From: Anaerolineae bacterium
Lineage (GTDB): Bacteria > Chloroflexota > Anaerolineae > B4-G1
Reading direction: 5' to 3'
Length of the DNA: 8,969 nt
NCBI GenBank assembly: GCA_030612585.1
Contig: JAUWNP010000184.1
Span: 1 to 8,969, forward strand
The first letter of the stretch is position 1; each line of letters opens with the position of its first letter. A model generated the notes under the pieces. It did not search any database. It saw nothing but the letters and a program-made list of their open reading frames with translations, and was not told the DNA's origin. Positions 1-4,558 of this stretch are shown here, piece by piece. The translations under genes were made by a program, and so were the position numbers.

Positions 1-146
1 TAGGGGAGGTACGCCCACGGGGTCAAAGTCCCGTTTTCCGCCACAGCCTCATACGTGAAGCCCCCTGAGGCTGCTGTGAGAATACAGGCCATCACGAAAA
101 CGGCACCCGCAATGATGGCAACTGGTCGTCTATTCATTTGCCTCAT
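1..146 (-). CDS. Exported protein, N-terminal part only (runs off left edge)
   Basis: This is the first 48 codons of a minus-strand gene. It opens with MRQMNRRPVAII, continues with a hydrophobic stretch (roughly residues 8-28, containing VFVMAC), and then becomes polar and aromatic (FTYEAVAENG, TPWAYLP). That layout is a signal peptide or a single membrane anchor. The start at 146 is chosen because GGAGGG lies a few bases upstream; a second ATG three codons in is also possible. The Shine-Dalgarno overlaps the TGA of the preceding small gene (157-159), so the two are probably translated as a pair. The last two bases in the window read TA on this strand, so the next codon is either Tyr or a stop; the protein could be very short or could continue outside. 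Family not recognised. Confidence 0.55.
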   Translation of the reverse strand, partial: MRQMNRRPVAIIAGAVFVMACILTAASGGFTYEAVAENGTLTPWAYLP

Positions 147-156
147 CGCACCCTCC

Positions 157-408
157 TCAGTTCTTGCTAACCCACAGCGCCGCCCGCTTATCGCCGATGC
201 GCTTGCTGGCGCTCAGTATCTCCTCCCCCACCCAACCGGGCGCAGCCTCCACGATTTCCCGCAGCCGTCGCTTGTAGGCCGCCAACAACAGCCGCGCCAG
301 CGCCCGCTCAAACGGGCCGCTCGGCTCGATTGTGGACAGGGCCTAGATTGCCCGCACCAGGGCGCGACCTTGCGCTATGATGCGGTCAGTCAATCCAGTG
401 TCTCCCAT
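157..408 (-). pseudogene. Small gene interrupted by an in-frame TAG
   Basis: Reading 408 to 157 gives 83 codons with one TAG at 345-343 (codon 22). Both sides look coding in the same frame. Before the stop the protein reads MGDTGLTDRIIAQG and RALVRAI. After it come ALSTIEPSGPFERALARL, then AAYKRRLREIVEAAPG and ILSASKRIGDKRAALWV. Third codon positions are strongly G/C, and the C-terminal part would form amphipathic helices rich in Arg and Lys. The final TGA sits inside the Shine-Dalgarno of the next gene (start 146), an operon-like junction. A single C-to-T change turning CAG (Gln) into TAG would explain the break, and no ATG follows it. The upstream Shine-Dalgarno is weak. I do not recognise the family. 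It could be a recent pseudogene, a sequencing error, or less likely a recoded amber. Confidence 0.5.
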
Positions 409-520
409 CGGCGGACCGGGGCTTCTCTCTCAGAAGTTAGCGCCTGAGCACTTCCACGGGTTCCCCGCCAAGACTCCCGCACATGGATTCTTCCTGAGTA
501 TCCCACGAAGCCTGCCCGAC

Positions 521-2017
521 CTATGGCAGCGGAACTTCCGTCCCTTCCTGAGTGACTAACACAAATCCCGATGCGTCAGTTGCGGTATCGAAGACCAGAG
601 GCACAATACCGTCGAGGGAGGGACCGATAGGTTCCAGGTGCCAGGCGTTGGTGTCGAAGGTCTGATGGTACTCTAGTGATGCATCGGTATCAAGTTCATG
701 AGTTCGCCCCTGAGCGTCCTTCAAAGTGAATATCTTGCTCCCTAAATCTTGTTGAGTGGGAGCAAGGTTTTTGACCCGAAGGATCATCACAAGGAACTGA
801 CCCTCTGCTATTTCATCACCAATGCTGCTTGCCGTGCTGACTTCTTGGATGGCAAACTCCCAGTTACCAGCGGGATGCACCTCTCCGGCTAACTCAATTG
901 GCTGTCCTCCAACGGCGTCCAGTGCTAAGATCGGTTCTGCGTCTCCCTGTTTGGCATGCAAGGCTAGGTTAGTGGCATCCGGAGATACATCGAATACCAC
1001 CGGGACTGTGCCGACAAGGGAAGGTCCCAAAGTCTCCAGGTGCCAGGCATCGGTGTCGAAGGTCTGATGGTACTCTAGTGATGCATCGCTGTCCATCTCA
1101 TACGTGCGCCCTTCGCCATCCTTAAAGGCGAAGAGTTGAGTGCCAATCTCGCGGGGAGTCAAACCGTCGTTTCGGACGGTGAGGATGATGGCTACATATT
1201 GCCCTCGCGCCATCTCGTCGCCGATAGTGCTAGCAGTGCTGACATCAGTGACCACATAGGCCCAGTCAGCCGTGCTCAGTGGCTCCCCCGGCAGTGTCAG
1301 GGGCTCCCCACCCACGTCCTCCACGAGGAGAATGGTGGGCTCGTTTACCCCGGCTGCTCGCAAAAGCACACTCGATGAGTCAGGAGACACGTCGAAAACC
1401 ACAGGGACGATGCCAGTGAGGGAAGATCCGATGTCGTCAAGGTACCAGTAAGCTATGTCGTAGACACGATGATACTCTAGGGAAGCATCCCCATCCATCT
1501 CATAGAGGCGGCCCTGAGCGTCTTGGGCGACGAAGAAATCACTCCCAATGCTACGCTCAGTTGCCCCCTTGTTGGTAACCTGAAGCAGTGCAACGACATA
1601 GGCACCACGGGGGGTCTCATCCCCAATAGTCGTCATGACGGTTGCTTCCGCCACCATGTAGTCCCAGTCGGCGAAAGAAACCGTTTCGCCAAGCAGGACC
1701 GGTGTCGCCGCAAGTACTGGCGTGAGTGTAGGTCCCGGTGTATCTGTTGGCTCCGGTGTATTGGTCGGTTCAGCCTCAGCAACAATCTGCTCAGTGGGAT
1801 GCGGTGTATCTGTTGGCTCCGGTGTCTTAGTCGGCTCAGCCTCAGCAACAACCTGCGTCGTCGCGGGCTCCTCGCCGGCCTGCTGAGTAGCATCTTTTGG
1901 CCAAAGAAGAAGAGCGCCAAGACAACCGCAAACAAGGAGAATCACAATCAAACTACCACAACCGATAACCAACTTGCCAGTGGTGCCAGACTTCCAGAAC
2001 TGAGTAATGCTTTGCAT
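521..2017 (-). CDS. Membrane-anchored protein with three DUF4352-like domains
   Basis: 498 aa. Residues 16-39 are one hydrophobic helix with three Cys (C20, C30, C32), so the protein is anchored by the N-terminus and faces outward. The helix could instead be read as a lipoprotein signal, but the lipobox is poor. Residues 50-105 form a Pro/Thr/Glu linker containing a 22-residue direct repeat (EPTKTPEPTDTP and EPTNTPEPTDTP). Three homologous domains follow at about 112-233, 244-365 and 378-496. Each has a TIGDE or SIGDE motif, an Ile-Gly/Leu-Gly strand, a DAQGR-type turn, DASLEYH and VPxVFD. This matches the DUF4352/telokin-like immunoglobulin-fold pattern of bacterial surface proteins, whose ligands are mostly unknown. 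The start is fixed by GGAGGT seven bases upstream of the ATG. Transcription is predicted from a promoter at 2194-2222 through a leader of about 170 nt with a hairpin. Family is moderately sure; function unknown. Confidence 0.85.
   Translation of the reverse strand: MQSITQFWKSGTTGKLVIGCGSLIVILLVCGCLGALLLWPKDATQQAGEEPATTQVVAEAEPTKTPEPTDTPHPTEQIVAEAEPTNTPEPTDTPGPTLTPVLAATPVLLGETVSFADWDYMVAEATVMTTIGDETPRGAYVVALLQVTNKGATERSIGSDFFVAQDAQGRLYEMDGDASLEYHRVYDIAYWYLDDIGSSLTGIVPVVFDVSPDSSSVLLRAAGVNEPTILLVEDVGGEPLTLPGEPLSTADWAYVVTDVSTASTIGDEMARGQYVAIILTVRNDGLTPREIGTQLFAFKDGEGRTYEMDSDASLEYHQTFDTDAWHLETLGPSLVGTVPVVFDVSPDATNLALHAKQGDAEPILALDAVGGQPIELAGEVHPAGNWEFAIQEVSTASSIGDEIAEGQFLVMILRVKNLAPTQQDLGSKIFTLKDAQGRTHELDTDASLEYHQTFDTNAWHLEPIGPSLDGIVPLVFDTATDASGFVLVTQEGTEVPLP
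634..1480 (-). repeat. 402-bp tandem repeat encoding the DUF4352-like domains
   Basis: The three extracellular domains are visible as DNA repeats with a period of 402 bp (134 codons). The core CCAGGTGCCAGGC on the plus strand occurs at 634 and again at 1036. The block that follows, including TCTGATGGTACTCTAG, occurs at 661 and 1063. A more diverged third copy (GATACTCTAG) appears a further 402 bp on, near 1470. Copies two and three of the protein are closest to each other, which suggests two successive internal duplications, the last being the more recent. Confidence 0.8.
1737..1861 (-). repeat. 66-bp direct repeat in the Pro/Thr linker
   Basis: GGTGTATCTGTTGGCTCCGG starts at 1737 and at 1803 on the plus strand, a 66-bp period that encodes two copies of a 22-residue linker unit in the DUF4352-like protein. 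Low-complexity linkers of this type can gain or lose units by slippage, so linker length probably varies between strains. Confidence 0.7.
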
Positions 2018-2068
2018 CTCTTTTACCTCCTTATTCTTATAATGTGATAGTCACGCTAAACCGAAACA

Positions 2069-2124
2069 CCCGCCATACCTTGACGGCGGGCGGGCTCTGT
2101 GCTACCATATCCGCACCAGGGCGC
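2069..2124 (-). promoter_or_regulatory. Leader element with hairpin, upstream of the DUF4352-like gene
   Basis: The predicted leader RNA contains GCGCCCTGGT (2124-2115) followed by a stem CCCGCC/GGCGGG (2090-2069) whose loop reads GTCAAGGTAT. A related segment occurs in the leader of the HEPN gene (3734-3689) in the same order. The stem lies about 55-70 bases upstream of the start codon, too far to mask the Shine-Dalgarno directly. Function is unknown; it might be a remnant of a shared ancestral upstream region. Confidence 0.4.
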
Positions 2125-2193
2125 ATCCGCCGTCCCGGTCACCGCCTCAAACTGTGCCCAGTTGCGAGGCGATTTCTGTTGCGTTGTGGCTAC

Positions 2194-2222
2194 AGTATAT
2201 GGCAACTCTGCGCAGAAGTCAA
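2194..2222 (-). promoter_or_regulatory. Sigma70-type promoter of the DUF4352-like gene
   Basis: On the minus strand, -35 TTGACT (2222-2217) and -10 TATACT (2199-2194) are 17 bp apart. The same -35, the following TC and the same spacing occur before the HEPN and SUMF1-fold genes. Predicted transcription starts near 2187, giving a leader of about 170 nt. Confidence 0.65.
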
Positions 2223-2310
2223 ACTCCGTAGCACCAGCGCCGCAAGCCAAGCAACGCAAAACCACCCCAACCGTGCAGGTCGGGGCGGTCGGTTCGCCGT
2301 CACTCACGCG
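2216..2310 (-). repeat. Repeated terminator-promoter block, copy A
   Basis: About 95 bp shared in part with copies at 4325-4403 and 5541-5614. The most conserved core is the plus-strand GCAAGCCAAGCAACGCAAAA followed by a hairpin whose right arm, GGTCGGGGCGGT, is identical in all three copies. Copy A shares its promoter-proximal end (GAAGTCAAA) with the 5541 copy. It shares its far end (TTCGCCG...CTCACGCG) and the AGCACCAGCGCC segment with the 4325 copy. Confidence 0.65.
2261..2289 (-). terminator. Candidate intrinsic terminator (repeat copy A)
   Basis: Read on the minus strand, ACCGCCCCGACC pairs with GGTTGGGGTGGT around a 5-base loop (two imperfect positions) and is followed by TTTT. It lies about 255 bp downstream of the HEPN gene stop, so it would end that transcript after a long 3' tail. 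Confidence 0.4.
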
Positions 2311-2545
2311 CCGGCTTGTGCAGTTATGCTTCCTCTAACGTTAGAATCCGCCTGATCTTCTCCTTCAGGCAGCGCTTCTCACAACGGCACCTCCCCAGCG
2401 AAGATGTACTCCGCCAGGTAGGGACTGACACCCCTACATAGGGTTCGTAATATATAACTTCCCGTGTTGTTTCGCTTGGCCCGAATATGACAACTAATCA
2501 GGAGGATTAACCGAATCAGCCACTTCTTAACGCGGCTCCTGATAA

Positions 2546-3598
2546 TTACTCTCTGGGTTTTGCCTGTCGCAGCAGCGAAAGCAGATAATCTATGAGACCG
2601 ACTGCTTGTCTAGCTTCAAGTTCAGTATATTGCAGTTTCTTGTGACTAGGCGGATTCCTGACAAATTGCGTCGCCCCCCTGAAGAGCATGTGAACACCTT
2701 CTTGCTCTGCAGGGTGCTCACTAATGATTAACCTGCCTGAGTCCTTTTGAAGCGCGTAGTCTACCAGTTTTACTCCCTCCTTGAACTTTTCTGGTCCATC
2801 ACCTCCAATAGTCTTCCTGAGTCGCACTTCCAAGACAAGGCCAGCACTTCTTATAGCGTTGATGTAGTATTTTTGGTTCTCTAGAAGCTCCGCACAGTCA
2901 TTTTGAAGTTCCTCATCTGCGATTGCACGCCCGGGAGGCGGTGTGCCAGGAGGAGCTTCACTCTCTTTCTGGCGGGCGACTTGTAAAGCAACCCACTCCG
3001 CTCGTAGTTGCTGGTTCTCCTCTGTTAACCTGTCTACAGCTTGCTGTCGGTCGCGTAGAGCCCGCTCTAATGGTGCAAGCAGGTTGCGTATCTCGTCCTG
3101 CGTTTCTGATTCTGAGGGAATCGCTTTGTCTTCTTTCCGCTCTGCTCGTTTCTTCAGCGGACTCGGGCGTTCCCACTCAGGCTCTCCTTCTGGGAAGAGC
3201 TTCCTATAGTCCACTGGATAGCGTTCGCGGTATTGCTGACGATATTCCTGGAGAAGCACCTCATAGTGAGGTAAATTGACCCAGTATGTTCCTCCTCCCT
3301 GACATTTGAGAAGAGGAGGGTGGGTTAAGTTTCGACCACTCTGCATCTTGGTCAGAGCGGCACCAATGTTCGAAGTAGCCCTTGGCTTGAAACTAGCCAC
3401 CAACTTGCTACTTACTAGACGCTTGACCAGATCCTTGGTTCTGACGAAATTTGCAGCCCCCTCTTGTCTCTCCCCTTGCACCCAGCTTTCGAGAATAAGA
3501 ACTGGTATTGCTTTTAGATATGTTGCTGAAGATTGCTTTCCGAGATCCAGAAGATCATCAATGTCCCACGGTCGTGGCGGTTTCTTGAGTGTTGCCAT
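2546..3598 (-). CDS. Ymh/TIGR02391 family protein with HEPN-like RX4H motif and coiled coil
   Basis: 350 aa. An upstream TTG would add eight residues, but GGGAG sits just before the ATG at 3598, so that start is preferred. Residues 1-125 look like a winged-helix-type domain (VRTKDLVKRL, a helix around NIGAALTKM, then a GGGTYWVNL hairpin). Residues 140-165 are a charged linker. Residues 166-212 form a coiled coil (LEENQQLRAE-type heptads). Residues 225-350 match the TIGR02391/Hypoth_Ymh pattern, including NAIRSAGLVLEVRLRK and GVHMLFRGATQFVRNPPSHK. Within this, R314-N-P-P-S-H319 fits the RX4-6H motif of HEPN nucleases. HEPN proteins are typically RNases in toxin-antitoxin and abortive-infection systems; RNase activity here is inference. 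It stands alone with its own promoter (3761-3789). Base composition is visibly less GC-rich than its neighbours, which hints at transfer. Confidence 0.8.
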   Translation of the reverse strand: MATLKKPPRPWDIDDLLDLGKQSSATYLKAIPVLILESWVQGERQEGAANFVRTKDLVKRLVSSKLVASFKPRATSNIGAALTKMQSGRNLTHPPLLKCQGGGTYWVNLPHYEVLLQEYRQQYRERYPVDYRKLFPEGEPEWERPSPLKKRAERKEDKAIPSESETQDEIRNLLAPLERALRDRQQAVDRLTEENQQLRAEWVALQVARQKESEAPPGTPPPGRAIADEELQNDCAELLENQKYYINAIRSAGLVLEVRLRKTIGGDGPEKFKEGVKLVDYALQKDSGRLIISEHPAEQEGVHMLFRGATQFVRNPPSHKKLQYTELEARQAVGLIDYLLSLLRQAKPRE

Positions 3599-3688
3599 TG
3601 CTGACTCTCCCTTTTTTGGCAAGTGTGTAGTCCCTGGTGTGATGCAAAGCCATTCTCTTCACTCAATAGCCCTGTGCAGAACAGAATA

Positions 3689-3734
3689 CCCGCCCAACTT
3701 TGACGGTGGGCCGACCTCTTGCTAGACCAGGGCG
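3689..3734 (-). promoter_or_regulatory. Leader element with hairpin, upstream of the HEPN gene
   Basis: In the predicted leader RNA, CGCCCTGGT (3734-3726) is followed by a perfect 5-bp stem GCCCA/TGGGC (3711-3707 with 3696-3692) around a 10-base loop CCGTCAAAGT. The segment aligns with the leader of the DUF4352-like gene (2124-2069). Conservation covers the loop sequence CCGTCAA and the GGCGGGT that follows, although the base-paired register differs slightly. Confidence 0.4.
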
Positions 3735-3760
3735 ACCCCAGCGCCTTGGGCTCCCTAAGT

Positions 3761-3789
3761 AGTATAGCCCAACCCCACGTAGAAGTCAA
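3761..3789 (-). promoter_or_regulatory. Sigma70-type promoter of the HEPN gene
   Basis: Minus strand -35 TTGACT (3789-3784), 17-bp spacer, -10 TATACT (3766-3761). Both hexamers and the spacing are identical to the promoter of the DUF4352-like gene. Predicted leader is about 155 nt. Confidence 0.7.
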
Positions 3790-3796
3790 TACTTCG

Positions 3797-4014
3797 CACC
3801 GCCGGGGTCAGGGCAATTGCATCTTAATCCAAATGAGGCCAAAACGACCGGAAACGACCACATGTTCCCTTGCCAATGACCATCCAGAGTGAGGATTTGC
3901 ACTTCTCTCTGCCCAAATGCACTTCCTGCGGCAAGATTCGCCGTTGTTTTGCTTCTCGGAACAGCATACCGGGTGGGATTTCAGTTTAGATGCAATTGCC
4001 CTGCCGCCGGGGTG
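3797..4014. mobile_element. Possible MITE-like element with terminal inverted repeats
   Basis: The ends are inverted copies. CAGGGCAATTGCATCT at 3809-3824 recurs exactly, inverted, at 3988-4003, and the similarity extends outward, imperfectly, to CACC/GGTG at 3797 and 4014 through a GC-rich stretch and inward by TTAA/TTAA-like bases. The 160-bp interior encodes nothing I can support. The left end lies about 8 bp upstream of the -35 of the HEPN gene promoter. I see no convincing target-site duplication, so it could also be a simple large foldback. Confidence 0.45.
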
Positions 4015-4024
4015 TATCAATCCT

Positions 4025-4140
4025 GGGGCGAGTTGACCCTCCCGCAGGCTTCTAAAGGTGTTTCCTACGCTTTTCCGGCCTGTCGAACGATTTGGACAGG
4101 CGTTCGCTGCGCTCGCAAAGCCTGCGGGAGGGTTCGCCCC
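4025..4140. repeat. 116-bp foldback repeat with inner hairpin
   Basis: GGGGCGA and ACCCTCCCGCAGGCTT (4025-4031 and 4036-4051) pair with AAGCCTGCGGGAGGGT and TCGCCCC (4118-4140). The 23-bp stem is broken only by a 4-base bulge (GTTG). Inside is a second stem GCCTGTC/GACAGGC (4078-4084 with 4095-4101) around 10 bases. This is typical of REP- or MITE-type dispersed intergenic repeats. It directly follows the element ending at 4014. Confidence 0.65.
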
Positions 4141-4189
4141 CAAATTGAAGTGCACCCCCTTTCAGCTAGTGATTACCCACATGTCTGAA

Positions 4190-4287
4190 AGACCTCTGAG
4201 GTTTCACTTCCTACAGCGAAAGAGATGGCATTTTGTCCTCGACAGGGAGTACTCTGGTACATCGCTTGCCCAAGACCTCGGAGGTCT
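4190..4287. repeat. Pair of related palindromes
   Basis: AGACCTCTGAGGTTT (4190-4204) and AGACCTCGGAGGTCT (4273-4287) are copies of one odd-length palindrome with 68 bases between them. The second is perfect (7-bp arms around one G). They could pair with each other as a larger foldback, or be paired binding sites. No gene is nearby on either strand, so a repeat-element origin is more likely. Confidence 0.5.
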
Positions 4288-4324
4288 AAGGATGCAGCAA
4301 ACTTATGCGCGATCACCATCTTTC

Positions 4325-4403
4325 AGCACCAAGCGCCACAAGCCAAACAAAAATCACTCCAACCGTCGTGGGTCGGGGCGGTCGTTTCACCGCCTCTCAC
4401 GCG
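4325..4403 (-). repeat. Repeated terminator-promoter block, copy B (degenerate)
   Basis: Shares AGCACCAAGCGCC, CAAGCCAA and TCCAACCGT, the identical hairpin arm GGTCGGGGCGGT, and the TTC(A/G)CCG...CTCACGCG end with the copy at 2216-2310. The position matching the -35 TTGACT of the other two copies reads TGGTGA, so the promoter half appears lost. This agrees with the absence of a gene immediately downstream. Confidence 0.55.
4353..4382 (-). terminator. Candidate intrinsic terminator of the SUMF1-fold gene
   Basis: Minus strand: ACCGCCCCGACC, 6-base loop, then GGTTGGAGTGAT, with two mismatches and G-U pairs, followed by a run of five T. It lies about 175 bp downstream of the SUMF1-fold stop codon. 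It is weaker than the copy at 5584-5613. Confidence 0.4.
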
Positions 4404-4558
4404 GGGTCGCTCAGTTCTCACTCATCCGCAGCATCGCCCGCCCATCACCTCACCCAGCCCCAGGCCGTCCCACAGCAGGCCAGCAGCACCGCCAAGCCGA
4501 CGACCGTCACGCTTCGCGCGCGTTCAGGTGCAATTAGCAGTGGAGACGGGACAGATAG

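Larger units (their letters stand above)
2018..2545. other. Intergenic region between HEPN gene and DUF4352-like gene
   Basis: 528 bp with no convincing gene. Going leftward from the HEPN gene stop it holds an 8-bp inverted repeat ATCAGGAG/CTCCTGAT (2497-2504 and 2536-2543), a small hairpin GTAGGG/CCCTAC near 2423, a perfect GCCTGA/TCAGGC hairpin near 2350-2370, one copy of the repeated terminator-promoter block (about 2194-2310), and the leader of the DUF4352-like gene. An 11-bp palindrome GTGATAGTCAC lies at 2044-2054, close to the Shine-Dalgarno, and could be a protein-binding site. A minus-strand open stretch ending at 2379 has no start codon and was not called. Confidence 0.6.
3599..4558. 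other. 960-bp gene-free region full of foldback repeats
   Basis: No supported gene. Contents from left to right: the leader and promoter of the HEPN gene (to 3789), a 218-bp element with terminal inverted repeats (3797-4014), a 116-bp foldback (4025-4140), two related palindromes (4190-4204 and 4273-4287), and a copy of the terminator-like block (4325-4403). A short in-frame continuation of the SUMF1-fold gene reads to 4445. Several open frames exist here on both strands, but they run through the inverted repeats, lack good ribosome sites and overlap each other, so none is called. Confidence 0.6.

Noticed and set aside
422..436. CTTCT/AGAAG hairpin upstream of the amber-interrupted gene as a terminator for the DUF4352-like gene
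   Set aside because: Five-base stem without a T run on the transcribed side; too weak to call.
2031..2060. TATAAG near 2035-2040 (minus) as the -10 of the DUF4352-like gene
   Set aside because: No -35 at 16-18 bp, whereas the pair at 2194-2222 matches two other promoters in the window. The nearby GTGATAGTCAC palindrome remains unexplained.
2379..2510. Minus-strand open stretch ending SPYLAEYIFAGEVPL, as a possible C-terminal gene remnant
   Set aside because: No start codon or ribosome site, no recognisable family, AT-rich codons in the middle, and it passes through a small hairpin; chance cannot be excluded.
3808..4155. 115-codon minus-strand frame in the large intergenic region
   Set aside because: It traverses both foldback elements, has no ribosome site, and its protein is rich in Arg, Ser, Pro and Cys without domain character.
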